Assembly: GCF_002575655.3 (NCBI RefSeq)
Contig: NC_053036.3
Span: 163,532,627 to 163,596,626 of the forward strand
Reading direction: 5' to 3'
Source: Aegilops tauschii subsp. strangulata
Taxonomy: Eukaryota > Streptophyta > Magnoliopsida > Poales > Poaceae
DNA: 64,000 bases
The notes below the pieces were generated by a model, which did no database searches, was not told the DNA's origin, and saw only the letters and a list, made by a program, of their open reading frames with translations. How positions within the stretch are numbered: position 1 is the first letter of the stretch; every line of letters starts with the position of its first letter. Below, in pieces: positions 1 through 12,254 of this stretch. The translations under genes were made by a program, and so were the position numbers.

Positions 1-1941
1 ACGAAGATCAAGCTTCGAGAATACTTTAGCACCTTTGAGTTGCTCAAATAGCTCATTGATGTTGGGAAGTGGATACTTGTTCTTGATTGTCTTCTTGTTC
101 AATGGACGGTAGTCAACACAAAGTCGGTCCGTGCCATCCTTCTTCTTGACAAAAAGAACACCACAACCCCATGGAGAAGAACTCGGTCTGATCAAACCCA
201 GACGCTCTTGTTCATCGAGCTGTTTCTTCAATTCCTTCAGCTCGTTGGGTCAAAGCTTGTATGGACGCTTGCAAACGGGTTCAGTGCCAGGCTCTAGTTC
301 GATAACGAACTCAACTGGCCGATGAGGAGGCATACCCGGAAGCTCTTCTGGAAAGACATCTTGATACTCACAAACGACTGGAATTTGAGAGATGGCATTC
401 AATTCGCCCTTCTCATTGAGAGAGAAAAACCGAATGGTTTCATCACGAGCGGCATAAATAATCACATCCTCAGACGAGTGTGTCAATTGAATTTCCCTGG
501 CAGCACAATCAAGTTGAGCCTTGTGCTTAGAAAGCCAGTCCATCCCGAGAATAAGATCAATATCCGAGTCACCAAGAACAACTTGAGAAGACTGAAATTT
601 ATAGTTTCCCAACTTGATGGAAACATTCGGAACTATCGAGTTGGCTCTCATTGACTTCCCCGAAGAAATAACACCCAATGGTTTATCCAGATAAGACCAG
701 GAAAACTCATGCTTGGCAAAAAACGGTCTTGACATGAAACAAAGCGAAGCACCAGTATCAAAAAGAACTTTTGCAGGAATATCATTAACAGGAAGATTAC
801 CCATTATCACATCAGTAGATTCCTCCACTTGAGCTGCATTCATCATGTTCACCTTTGCAGACTTTGGATTATGCTTGACCACTGCATTGCTGGAAGATCT
901 GACAGGAGGAGGAGGAGGAAGACGCCTTTGGTTGAAGCACTTGTTAGCATAGTGACCCTTCTGCTGACATTTGTTGCAAGTCACCTCTGAGAGTGGACGG
1001 TGATAAGGAGCATTGGACTTTGGAGCTTGATTCTGAGACTTGTTCTGATAGCCAGAGTTGGAAGAGTTGGAAGAACCATGGCCACCTTTGTTCTTCTGCT
1101 GGTAAGGCTGACGAAACGGAGGAGGAGGAGGCAACCAGAACTTCTGTTGCTTAGCTGTCACAAGTGAGGAAGAAGAAGACTGAACTGCGTCCCTGACTCT
1201 CTTCTTAGAAGCCTCACACTTGAGCTGAGCAGCCTCTTGCTTCAGTGCCATATTATAGAATTGATCAAACTGAGTAGGCTCAACAAGAACGAGAGCTAAC
1301 TGCAGATCCTCTTTAAGGCCACCTCTGAAAGTGATAGATCATGCTCTTTCATCAGGAACGTCTTGTTTAGCGAAGCGAGCAAGTTTCTGAAACTGGATGT
1401 TGTATTGATACACAGACATGTTGCCTTGCTTGAGATTGCGGAACTCCTCACGCTTGCTCTCAACAACACTTTGTGGAATGTGGTGCACTTTGAAGTCCCG
1501 ACAGAAGTCAGTCCAAGTGATCACACGACCTCCTCTGGAATCTTTGTATTGTTGATACCAATCAGCAGCTTGGTCCTTGAGCTGAAAAGAAGCGAACTTG
1601 ACATAGTCCTCAGGCCTGACATTGCTACATTCAAAATGCTTGTTGATGTCCACGAGCCAATCATCGGCATCCGTGGCCTCGGCACAGTAGCTGAAAGACT
1701 TGGGCTGATTTGCGAGAAACTGGTTGAGTGTAGCAAAGTGAAACTGATTGTTGCCTTGACCTTGATTGCCTTGATTGCCTTGCCCTTGAGTATGTTCTTG
1801 CAAGAGTTGCAGAATCATCTGAGCATTGGCGTTGGTGGCTGCCATGATAGCTTGCCATGCCTCCGGAGGTGGAGGTGGTGGCGGAGGGTTCGCTTGACTC
1901 CCTTCATCGCGATCCGGATTCTGACGCATTGGCGGAGCCAT
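1..1941 (-). pseudogene. gag-pol of Gypsy A, broken and cut by window edge
   Basis: The likely start is the ATG at 1941 (MAPPMRQNPDRDEG), followed by a proline run and a retrotransposon Gag region (DADDWLVDINKHFEC, ADWYQQYKDSRGG). A CCHC zinc knuckle (CNKCQQKGHYANKC) lies near 950-990 and an aspartic protease with active site FDTGAS near 755, ending [11 protein letters not shown]. Reverse transcriptase starts after [12 protein letters not shown] and reaches only the first RT motifs ([14 protein letters not shown]) at base 1. Two in-frame TGA codons break it: one after DERA near 1339, in a position where such genes usually carry arginine, and one near 249 after KRPYKL. The protein would package RNA and replicate the element; this copy cannot make the full polyprotein. 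Confidence 0.85.
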
Positions 1942-3076
1942 CCTGAAGAGGGTGACATCCGTTAGCATCTTGATAGACAAATAGATAAGTAGAATCAACG
2001 GATAGAAATTGCAACATATAGTCTTCACAATAAACATTCGAACGAAGATGAACGAATGAATTCCGTAGTAAATCATCACACTTCCATAAGTTGAGAAGCC
2101 ACTTGAAAAAGATATGGAATCAACGTATGAATTCGAAGCAACTCGAATACCACAATTCAAAACAAAACAAAGTATTGGCTTGCAGAATAAGCCGGAACAA
2201 ACATATGATAGATATTTCATCCGAAGTTTTCGTGGTGGGGCCCACACGGGCTCAATCGTACAGCACCATCATGTACAAGGTTGTGCACATGACATACGAA
2301 GCGTCCCCGAGTCGGCATAGCCATGGACTCTTTAAGACACTACGAGACCACTGTAAAATCAACCGTGTACAGGCGGACCACTAGACGTCGAACCCCAATC
2401 TCATATCATGCGTCTGTCGGAAAGATATCCTAAGGCTACTTGAATTCCCACTTATAAACTCCCGAAACTTTCTGGTTATGCAATCTGGTGTTGGGGATAC
2501 AGGGGACACAAAATATATCACCCAAACTAGCAATCCCTAGATCCAGCTGTATCCATCCGTCAACACATATCCAAGAAATCTTCGGAAATCGTTTACCTCA
2601 ACCTTTGAAAAAATCCGTTATACAAGTTATGGCAATATTCCCGAACTCCCGCCCCAGTACTGGGTGACGTCGAGGTGATCTCACCAACAACTGCATAAAA
2701 GAGATTTCGATGTCGGCGAAACTCAGGTATTCCAGAACTGCAACGATAAAATTGTGACGACAACACCTCGGAGCTCAACTCCTCGGGACACTGCCACAAC
2801 CCCTAAATGACAGGAGGCACCAAGAACAATGTTCTCGTCACAAAACCATCGGAACGATTCCAAGATACCCGCATGATCCTAAAAAAAATTAGTGAAATTT
2901 GAGGAGAGAATAATCAAAACTTCTACGTCAGGAGACCTCACCAGAGCGACGAAGGGACTGAGGAGTAAAAAGAATCCTACTCTCCGATATATATAATCCT
3001 AAGACTCAAAACATTTTTGTTCTAGACTCAACAACGCCAGCGATTCGATCAAGCAGGGGGCTCCTAAGTCGGGGAT
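1942..3076 (-). other. untranslated leader of Gypsy A
   Basis: Stretch between the primer-binding site and the gag start. It is AT-rich and I see no credible sense ORF. In the young element at 57023 a sense extra ORF occupies the comparable place; here nothing like it is readable. Confidence 0.5.
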
Positions 3077-3090
3077 GGCTCTGATTACCA
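3077..3090 (-). promoter_or_regulatory. primer-binding site of Gypsy A
   Basis: Minus-strand TGGTAATCAGAGCC lies four bases inside the LTR end. It matches the usual plant TGGTATCAGAGCC complement of initiator tRNA-Met apart from one inserted A, which may be decay. Confidence 0.75.
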
Positions 3091-3093
3091 ACT

Positions 3094-6000
3094 TGTAACG
3101 CCCACGATGCGGCTATATCTCCCACGTGTCGAGGCACGACTTAGAGGCATAACCGCATAGTGGTTTTGTCGCAAGAAGGGTCATCTTCACACAATCCCAT
3201 GTAATGAACAAGAATGGGATAAAGAGTTGGCTTACAATCGCCACTTCACACAATACATGAATATAATTAATACATCATCCAGAATACAAACATATAGACC
3301 GACTACGGTCAAGATCCAGATGAAAATAAGACAACCCCAAATGCTAGATCCCCGATCGTCCCAACTGGGCTCCACTACTGATCATCAGGAAAAGACACAT
3401 AGTAACGACCACGTTCCTCATCGAACTCCCACTTGAGATCGACGCCATCATCTGCACTGGCATCGTCGGCACCTGCAACTGTTTCGGTAGAATCTGTGAG
3501 TCACGAGGACTCAGCAATCTCACACCCGTGAGATCAAGACTATTAAAGCTTATAGGAAAGGATGGTGTAATGAGGTGGAGTTGCAGCGGCAATAAGCATA
3601 TACGGTGGCTAACTTGCGCAAAACAGAGCGAGAAGAGAAGCAACGGAACGGTCTTCATCTAGCAATGACCAAGAAGTGATCCTGAACACCTACTTACGTC
3701 ATACATAACTCAGACCGTGTTCACTTCCTGGACTCCATCGAGAAGAGACCATCACGGCTACACACGCAGTTGATGTATTTTAATTGGGTCAAGTGACAAG
3801 TTTTCTACAACCGGACATTAACAAATTCCCATCTGCCTCATAACCGCGGGCACGGCTTTCGAAAGATAATACCCTGCAGGGGTGTCCCAACTTAGCCCAT
3901 CATAAGCTCTCACGGTCAACGAAGGATAAACCTTCTCCCGGAAAGACCCGATCAGTCTCGGAATCCCGGTTTACAAGACATTTCGACAATGGTAAAACAA
4001 GACCAGCAAAGCCGCCCGAATGTGCCGACAAATCCCGATATGAGCTGCACATATCTCGTTCTCAGGGCACACCGGATGAACACTACGTACAGCTAAAACC
4101 AATCCTCGAGTTTCCCCAAGGTGGCGCTGCAAGTGGCTCTCGTTTGGACCAGCACTCAAAGGAACACTGGCCCGGGGGTTTAAATAAAGATGACCCTCGG
4201 GCTCGCGAAAACCCGGGGGAAAAAGGCTTAGGCGGCAAATGGTAAAACCAAAGTTGGGCCTTGCTGGAGGAGTTTTATTCAAGGCGAACTGTCAAGGGGG
4301 TCCCATAAATCACCCGACCGCGTAAGGAACGCAAACTCAAGGAACATAATCTCGGTATAACAGTAACTAGGGCGGCAAGAGTGGAACAAAACACCAGGCA
4401 TAAGGCCGAGCCTTCCACCCTTTACCAAAATATATAGATGCATTAAATAAATAAGAGATATTGTGATATCCCAACATATCCATGTTCCGACACGGAACAA
4501 ACTTCAACTTCACCTGCAACTAGCAACGCTATAAGATGGGCTGAGCAAAAGCGGTAACTTAGCCAAACAACGGTTTGCTAGGAAACGATGGTTAGGGGCT
4601 GACATGGCAAAATGGGAGACATGATATAGCAATTGATAGGTAGCGGAGCATGGCAATAGAGCGAACAACTAGCATAGCAAAGATAGAAGTGATTTCGAGG
4701 GGTGGTCATCTTGCCTGCAAGGTTCTCAGAGCTGACGAAAGCTTGATCCTCGTAAGCGTACTCGAGAGGTTCCTCGTTCACGAACTCGTCTCCCGGCTCT
4801 ACCCAAGCCAAGAACACAAACAAACGGAACCACAATCAACAACGAGAAATGCACAAGCAACATGATGCAAAACATGTATGATATGCAAGATATGATATGC
4901 GAAGCATATGCGTGCTCCGGAAGAAAAATAATGAACATGGCAGTAAATTGACAAACCAAGCATGCCACTGGAAAGATGAGATGATTTCGGTCGAAATCGA
5001 TATAAAGATCGCCGGAAACGGATGCACGGTTTGCAAATGGCAAGCAAAACAAGAATGACACGAATCTGCGATTAACAGCATGATAGCACTTAAAATGCAA
5101 CAAGCAACAATGCTACAGCACTCCAACATAGCAACAAAGAATATGACAGTAATCTACAGGAGATGCTTGACAAAAGATGAACACTGAGCTACGGCTAGTT
5201 CACAACATATCAAGCTCAAACAAGCATGGCAAAAGTGCAAAAGATAACAGGTTCACAGACTTGGTGAAAAACTGGACATGGCAGAAATCAGCATCAGGTA
5301 GCAATGTTCAGAGCACGAAATCAACATGCTACAGGAACTTAACATAGTAAAACAAGGCATGGCAGTGTTCTACTAAATGCACATGACAAAAGTCCCTTAC
5401 TGACCATAAGCCAAAAAGGACCAGAAGATATGATGGCAAGCATGTAAACATAGCAAGTTTCGTTATCAGGTTTCAGACTTGGCAGAAAACAGAACATGGC
5501 AGAAATAATAATATGTAGGCCTCTTTGTGAGCTTGATGCACTCACTACAGAGCAATGCATGAAAAACCAAGCATACCTACAGCAAGATGGCATGTTTATG
5601 AAGCTATCCATGGCAAGAACAAAAGCATAGCATGAATGGATCAACTACCCCAATAAGCTTGGCAAAATTGCATAACATGTTAAGAATCTCCCAGAAATAT
5701 TTTATAGCAAAAGTAGAGCAAGATTGAGTCATGCTATGGCACTCTATAATTGCAAACAAGGGCAGGAATTACAACTATAGCTACAAAACATCCTTACTGA
5801 ACATCTCCAAAATATGCATGGATCTCTCTGTAGCATCAAGTTTACATGGCAACAAAATAACAGCAGACAAAGACTTAGAAAAATCACCAAGTCCCTGAAA
5901 TCAGAAACATTACGGAGCCTACTTTGCATGCTTGTGCTAGTCACCACAGAGATCACAGAAATACATGGCATACACCACTGGAAAGATGGCATGGCATACT

Positions 6001-7312
6001 TCAAAACACATGTAGAGCTCATGCCCATAAGATGCACAGAATAAATGATACAAAAATGACAAATCTCCAAGTTCTGATAAGAACCAGAGAATAACAGCAA
6101 CTAGCCCTCTTCGAACAGAGATTTGGGCATCAAGATGACCTCTAATGAACATGATGCAATTGAACAAAACGAAGAGCATCACGAGACGAACAATTTTACA
6201 TATTACACGCGTGAATCGGAGCTACATGCAAGGAGTTATGGCATCAGGAACAGAGGCATATGCTGTGAAAACTTGAGGACTTAGCAGTTTGGGGGGGGAG
6301 AAAAAGTCAACGCCGGCGATTTTTACCAGATCCGATCGGAACAGGGGCCGAGCGGCGCTTGCCGGCGACGGGGAAGAAGAAGGAGAGGAGGCTGGCGTGG
6401 AGGGAGGCGGCGCCGGTGGAGGGAGGCGGCGGTGGCGCGCCGGAGGCGGCGAGGGGCGCCGGCGGGCACGGGCGGCGGCGACGCGGCGGTTGGCGGCGGC
6501 GAGCCGCGGCGGGGCCGGCCGGCGGCGGGGCGGAGGGAGCCGGCGGGCGGCGCGGAGGCGATGGCCGGGCCGGGAGGCGACGGCGGCGGGCCGCGGGGGC
6601 CTCGCCCGGGCCTCGCGGGCCGACGCGGCGGCGGCGACGGGCTGATGACGTGGCGCGTGCTGATTCGCCGGGCGGTGCGGCGGACGTGTCCGGCGCGGGC
6701 GGACTTTGTCCGGCGGCGCGAGGTGGACGGAGCTAGGGTTGGACTGATATCGTTTTTTGGGAGGGTCACATATTTATAGGTAGAGGGAGCTAGGAGAGTC
6801 CAAATGAGGTGCGGTTTTCGCCCACACGATCGTGATCGAACGACCTAGAGCATGGAAAAGAGTTTGGTGGGTTTTGGGCTGGTTTTGGAGGGGGGTTTTG
6901 CTGGACACTCAAATGGACATTGCGGATGCCCGGTTAACCGTTGGAGTACCAAACGACCTCCAAATGGAACGAAACTTGACCGGTGGTCTCCGGGTGGTGT
7001 AATAAGGCCACTTGACAAGCCTCGGTCCATTCCGAGAAAGTTTGACACCCGCACACGAAAGAAAACAAGAGGGGTGCACCGGAGGAGATAGGAGCGCCGA
7101 ATTGCAAAACGGACAACGGGGAAAATGCTCGGATGCATGAGACGAACACGTATGCAGATGCAATGCGCATGATGACATGATATGAAAATGCATGACATGA
7201 CAAAATGCAAAACGAAAGACAAAACCGACCACGGAGGGAATATCATCACACATAGCCGAAAATGGCAAGAGTCGGAGTTACAAATATGGCAAGTTACATC
7301 CGGGGTGTTACA
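3094..7312 (-). repeat. 5' LTR of Gypsy A (4.2 kb)
   Basis: The LTR runs from TGTAACACCCCGG (7312) to GGGCGTTACA (3094), 4219 bases. From its 5' end it has an AT-rich U3, a TATA box CCTATAAATA at 6771-6780, a very GC-rich leader (about 6300-6770), then a long AT-rich stretch. Two short acidic open segments sit in the downstream part (4798-4715 and 3472-3375; separate entry). Long ORFs in the GC-rich leader on both strands look like composition artefacts. The termini are imperfect inverted repeats (TGTAAC/GTTACA). Confidence 0.8.
3375..4798 (-). other. two-exon acidic ORF-like segments inside LTR A
   Basis: Segment 1 (4798 to 4715) follows an acceptor-like GGGTAG and is open as PGDEFVNEEPLEYAYEDQ and onward to SSENLA. 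It ends at AG|GCAAG, the consensus of a GC-AG intron donor. Segment 2 (3472 to 3375) follows AGTTGCAG, is acidic ([12 protein letters not shown]), and ends [10 protein letters not shown] then TAG. Joining the two removes 1242 bases and keeps one open frame in phase 1. Comparable layouts occur in the LTRs at 30976 and 54178. I found no in-frame ATG in the presumed leader exon, so whether this is translated is unknown. Confidence 0.45.
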
Positions 7313-9908
7313 TAAGAGATACCTCCTCTTCACATATTTGATCTGCATAATGAAGGCCTTACCCGCCGCGATTTTTCTGGCCTCTTCGATTTCCTGGAGG
7401 GCGCCCTGGGCTTCAATGCGGGCATCTTGCGCGCTTTGGCGAGCCTTGGCGAGTTCGGTCCCTTGATCCGCAATATTGCGCTCCAAGGACTCGCATTTCT
7501 TCACGGCGTCCTGGAGCTCCTGCTGGACCTCACCAACTCTGGCCTCGTGTTTTTCACGGGCGGCTTGCTCCTTTGCCGCTTTCTTTTGGGCCTCGGCGAG
7601 CACCTTCTTGAGGGTTTCCACCTCGGTCGCTGCTCCTACTAATACCACGACACTATGGTCAACACAAATCATTCATCCTTTCTGAATCCACACAAGGTCA
7701 TTACATACCTTGCTTATCCTCCAGCTGCTTTCTTGCTTGGCCGAGCTCCTCCTCGGCCCGCTCCAGCCTCTGCTTTAGTCCCTAGACTTTGGCAGCATGA
7801 GAGGTCGCAGCCAGAAACGACGCCTTCTTATTTCACATAAGACATGTATGGTTAGTCTCCTGCGGAAATCATTTGATCCTCAGTCCGGCTTTTCTTTCCG
7901 AACACCGGACAGAGTATCAGGGGCTACTGTCCTTACTATGACATTCTTTTTATACAATTGTGTCACTTACCTCAAAGCCTGTTAGAAGGCTGGTGCAGAC
8001 TTCAGTTAGTCCGCTCTTAACGGACTGAACCCTCTCAACACCGTACCCATAAGGATACGGTGTTCCTCAACAATGGAAGCGCCTTGCAGTGCTTCCAGCA
8101 GATTATCCGGTGCCTCTGTGTAGACAGAGGTCACCGGTGGAATAGGCGCACTTCCTCCTTTCGAAGGAGGCTGCTTGCCTGATTTCGGAGCCGTGTGGGT
8201 CTCTGGAATGATATCCGGCTGGGGGCCGAACTAAATATGGCCCCCATCGCCAGTCTCCAGGGGGACTTGCTCCCCCGTGTGTTCGACGGCCGAGGGGTCA
8301 CCCTCTGGCGCCACCCTGAAGGCCCCCTGAACCTCTCCCTGGCTTGGGAAGGTCCTTCGGGACAGCACCTCGGCGTCGCCCTTGGCCTTGGAGAGGAAGC
8401 CGCTGGCGGTGACTCGCTGTCCATCGCCTTTGAATCCACCGAACCCCCCGATGAGGATCGCTGGGAGTTGTTGTGGGCCGGACTGTAGTACATGATTCAG
8501 CATGTCAGCACTACAAAGTGAAGAAGGTGGATATATGAGTGCGTCAGTGCCTTTGAGTACTTATGATTCGGCCAGGGGCTTATCCCTGGGGCACCACTCT
8601 GAGCTGCTGTCGGTATCCAGCGCAGTGTCTTCCGCGAGGGAGGCTCTCCCCTTCTTGGACGCTTCAGCCTATGGATGTGTGGAGGCCGCCCTTTTCTTCC
8701 TCCTCCCCTCAAGGGGGAGTTGCTTTCTTCCTCCTCCTCCTCCTCGTCGTTGGTGTCGGGTGGGGAGTGGGTCTCAGCGCCTTTGGACGTCACGTCCGAA
8801 GTGCCCTTATGGCGGAGGCCACCTCTGGTCCCCTTGGCCTTCTTCTCCGGCGCCTGGTAGGGCGCCGGAACCAGTATCTTTGTCAGAAGCAGGATTTCTG
8901 GGTCTTCGGGCAGGGGAGCTGGACACTTGATCTGCTCCACCTTCTTTGTCCAGCCCTGAAAAAGTAAGATGGGGAAGCTCAGACATTCTCCTTGAGTATA
9001 TAAGTAAAGGATACACCTTGAAAACACGAAAAACTTACCGGACTGGCGGGATGGGTCAGGTTGTACCCACGGTCTTTGGTCTCCTTCGGCCACGTCTCAT
9101 TGGCTTTGAAGAGCACCTTCCAAATGCCTTCGTGCATAACACTGAAGAAATGTTGCAAGGTCTGGTGCTTGGCCGGATCGAACTCCCACAAATTGCAGGT
9201 CCGGCTTTGGCATGGAAGGATCCAGCGAAATAGCATCACCTGGATCACATTGACAAGCTTGATGTTCTTATCGACAATGCTCTTGATGCGCATCTGCAGC
9301 GCTGTCAGCTCGTCCGACGAGGCCCAGTCCAGGCCCTTCTCTAGCCAGGAGGTGAGCCGCATTGGGTCCCCGGACCTGATTTCGGGAGCCACGGCCCAGG
9401 TGGCGTCGCGCGGCTCTGTGACATAGAACCATTGTTGTTGCCACGCTTTGACGGTTTCCACAAAGGTGCCCTTGGGCCATATGACGTTGGGCATCTTGCT
9501 CACCATGGCGCCTCCGCACTCTGCGTGTTGTCCATCCACCACCTTCGGTTTCACGTTGAAGATCTTTAACCACAGTCCGAAGTGGGGTGAGATGCGGAGG
9601 AAGGCCTCGCACACGACAATAAATGCCGAGATGTTCAGGAAGGAGTTGGGGGCCAGATTGTGGAAATCCAGCCCGTAGTAGAACATGAGTCCGCGGACGA
9701 ATGGGTGGAGAGGAAATCCCAACCCGCGGACGAAGTGGGGATGAACACCACCCTCTCATGGGGCTCCGGGGTGGGGAACGATCTGTCCCCTGGCCGGAAG
9801 CCGGTGGGCGACCTCCTTGGCCAAATACCCGGCCTCCCGAAGCTTGGTGATGTCCTTCTCCTTGACGGAGGAAACCATCCACTTGCCCTGCGCTCCAGAT
9901 CCGGACAT
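7313..9908 (-). pseudogene. antisense additional ORF, 'putative gypsy-type transposon' (Transposase_28-like) gene
   Basis: ATG at 9908 (MSGSGAQGKWMVSSVKEKD). The main domain (about 9720-9040) reads GFPLHPFVRGLMFYYGLDFH, WPKGTFVETVKAWQQQWFYV and ending ETKDRGYNLTHPASP, which I recognise as the PF04195-type domain. Intron 1 has a clear donor (CCG|GTAAGT near 9037) and acceptor (TTTTTCAG near 8958). The next exon carries an acidic EEEEEEE run and basic patches, a further acceptor CTACAG lies near 8485, and the last part (7640-7313) is a long coiled coil (KKVLAEAQKKAAKEQAAREK). At least one frameshift lies near 9710-9770, and the 3' end is lost to Gypsy A. Its function is unknown. It runs opposite to element B's own LTR. 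Confidence 0.75.
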
Positions 9909-10017
9909 GACTGGTGTGCTTTCTTGAGGCGGAAAGGATGAGAACTCGGGCGCTGGAGCTCGAGAATGGGTGAACAGAGAGAGAGAAGGCGTGGGTGAAA
10001 GGGGTGAATCCTTATCT

Positions 10018-10027
10018 CCTTATAAAG
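10018..10027 (-). promoter_or_regulatory. TATA box of the antisense ORF in element B
   Basis: Minus-strand TTTATAAGG lies about 110 bases upstream of the antisense ATG at 9908, inside element B and outside its LTR. This suggests the antisense gene had its own promoter and did not rely on the LTR. Confidence 0.5.
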
Positions 10028-10453
10028 GCAGCGAATCTCAAGCGCCTCCCCACTCGCCTTAAAACTCGCCTATTCCCCAAGGGTCGTATAGACGGCACGG
10101 TTGGATTACCATGCCCGTATTGATGAGAATCCCGCAATAAGGGGACACGATCTCTACTTTGACAAGACGTGCCGGTAAAACCGCATCTCGAAATATGGAG
10201 CGGGAGGCTAAAAAATGGTTCGAAATAATGACTGGGCGGGGACGTGATGTCACGCTACAAAAATTGTCAGCAGATTGGACTCGTGAAATATTATACTCTT
10301 TGCGGTTGTGTGTGGTACTTGTTTTGCAGAGCCGGACACGTTTTCTATGCTCGAAGGATGCTTCGGAGTAATCGGAGGAGGAACCCACCTTGCAATGCCG
10401 AAGACAATCTGCGCGCCAGACACCTCGTCATTGAAGCCTGGTTTAGGGGCTAC

Positions 10454-10922
10454 TGAGGGAGTCCTGGATTAAGGGGTCATCGGGCATCCGACCTGTTGGA
10501 CATGGGCCGGACTGATGGGCCGTGAAGATACAAGACAGAAGACTCTTTCCCGTGTCCGGATGGGACTCTCCTTGGCGTGGATGGCAAGCTTGGCATTCGG
10601 ATATGAAGATTCCTTTCTCTGTAACTGACTTTGTACAACCCTAGTCCCCTCCGGTGTCTATATAAACCGGGGGGTTTAGTTCGTAGAGGCAATCATAATT
10701 ATACAGGCTAGACTTCTAGGGTTTTAGCCATTACGATCTCGTGGTAGATCAACTCTTATAATACTCATATTCATCAAGATCAATCAAGCAGGAAGTAGGG
10801 TATTACCTCCATAGAGAGGGCCCGAACCTAGGTAAACATCGTGTCCCCTGTCTCCTGTTACCATCGACCTTAGACGCACAGTTCGGGACCCCCTACCCGA
10901 GATCCGCCGGTTTTGACACCGA
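10454..10922 (+). repeat. 3' LTR of Gypsy B
   Basis: 469-base LTR from TGAGGGAGTCCTGG to TTTGACACCGACA with a TATA box TCTATATAAA at 10657-10666 pointing to the plus strand. The solo LTR at 13629-14122 is a diverged relative: same TATATAA region, same GAGAGGGCCCGAACCT and GACACCGACA ending. The next bases, GTGCC, belong to the Angela LTR it entered. Confidence 0.8.
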
Positions 10923-12254
10923 CAGTGCCCCCTGCCCACGTATATAAAAGAGGGAGGAAGAGGAGGCCGGCCCTTGAGGGGGCGCGCCAAGGGGGGAGTC
11001 CTACTTGGACTCCCGGTCCAATTAGGATTCGGCCCCCCTTTCCTATTCCAACTAGGAGAAGGAAGGGAAGGAAGAAGAGGGGAGAAGGAAGGAGGGGGGC
11101 GTCGCCCCCTCCTAGTCCAATTAGGAGCAGCCCATGGGGGGGCGGCCACCCCTTGAGGCCCTTCTCTCCTTTCCCGTATGGCCCATTAAGTCCCACTACT
11201 TCCCCCGGCGAATTCCCATAACTCTCCTGTACTCCGAAAAATACCCGAATCACTCGGAACCTTTCCGATGTCCGAATATAGCCTTCCAATATATCGATCT
11301 TTACCTCTCGACCATTTCGAGACTCCTCGTCATGTCCGTGATCTCATCCGGGACTCTGAACAAACTTCGGTCATCAAATCACATAACTCATAATACAAAT
11401 CGTCATCGAATGTTAAGCGTGCGGACCCTACGAGTTCGAGAACTATGTAGACATGACCGAGACACATCTCCGATCAATAACGAATAGCAGAACCTGGATG
11501 CTCATATTGGCTCCTACATATTCTACTAAGATCTTTATCAGTCAAACCGCATAACAACATACGTTGTTCCCTTTGTCATCGGTGTGTTACTTGCCCGAGA
11601 TTCGATCATCGGTACCATCATACCTAGTTCAGTCTTGTTACCGGCAAGTCTCTTTACTCATTCCGTAATGCATCATCCCGCAACTAACTCATTAGTCACA
11701 TTGCTTGCAAGGCTCATAATGATGTGCATTACCGAGAGGGCCCAGAGATACCTCTCCGATACACGGAGTGACAAATCCTAATCTCGATCTATGCCAACCC
11801 AACAAACACCTTTGGAGACACCTGTAGAGCATCTTTATAATCACTCAGTTATGTTGTGATGTTTGATAGTACACAAGGTGTTCCTCTGGTATTCGGGAGT
11901 TGCATAATCTCATAGTCAGAGGAACATGTATAAGTCATGAAGAAAGCAATAGCAATAAAACTAAACGATCATTATGCCAAGATAACGGATGGGTCTTGTC
12001 CATCACAGCATTCTCTAATGATGTGATCCTGTTCGTCAAATGACAACACATGTCTATGGTCAGGAAACATAACCATCTTTGACAAACAAGCTAGTCAAGT
12101 AGAGGCATACTAGGGACACTCTGTTTTTGCCTATGTATTCACACATGTACTAAGTTTCCGGTTAATACAATTCTAGCGTGAATAATAAACATTTATCATG
12201 ATATAAGGAAATAAATAATAACTTTATTATTGCCTCTAGGGCATATTTCCTTCA
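10923..12254 (-). repeat. truncated Angela/BARE-type Copia LTR (C)
   Basis: Read on the minus strand it starts TGAAGGAAATATGCCC at 12254 and follows the complete LTR at 47976-49684 closely, including the TATATAC promoter region. It stops at GGGGGCAC (10923), so the last roughly 0.4 kb is missing. Element B starts exactly there, so B most likely inserted into this LTR and the remainder lies left of the window. Open frames in it are not coding. Confidence 0.85.

Larger units (their letters stand above)
1..7312 (-). mobile_element. Gypsy LTR retrotransposon A (chromovirus-like), 5' half
   Basis: Minus-strand element cut by the left window edge. In its own direction it has a 5' LTR (7312 to 3094), a tRNA-Met type primer-binding site, about 1.1 kb of leader, then gag, protease and the start of reverse transcriptase. 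The LTR begins TGTAACACCCCGG and ends GGGCGTTACA, a pattern shared in outline with the element at 54178-64000, so I place both among long-LTR chromovirus-like Gypsy elements. It interrupts element B at 7312/7313. The other half and the second LTR lie outside, so no target duplication can be checked. Confidence 0.85.
7313..10922 (+). mobile_element. 3' part of Tat-like Gypsy retrotransposon B
   Basis: Only the 3' end is present: an antisense additional ORF (9908 to 7313), a purine tract GTTTAGGGGCTAC (10441-10453) and a plus-oriented 3' LTR (10454-10922). Its 5' side is cut by insertion of Gypsy A at 7313. The Tat-lineage assignment is inferred: antisense extra ORFs with a Transposase_28 (PF04195) domain between pol and the 3' LTR are known from plant Tat-type elements. 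No pol is visible here. Confidence 0.7.

Noticed and set aside
1363..1965. 200-residue plus-strand ORF
   Set aside because: Antisense shadow of the Gypsy A gag gene.
6289..6779. Several long overlapping ORFs on both strands in GC-rich DNA
   Set aside because: They fall in the leader of LTR A; Ala/Gly/Arg/Pro composition and openness in most frames are base-composition effects.
8195..8967. Plus-strand ORFs in element B
   Set aside because: Shadows of the antisense gene, whose splice sites and domain give the better reading.
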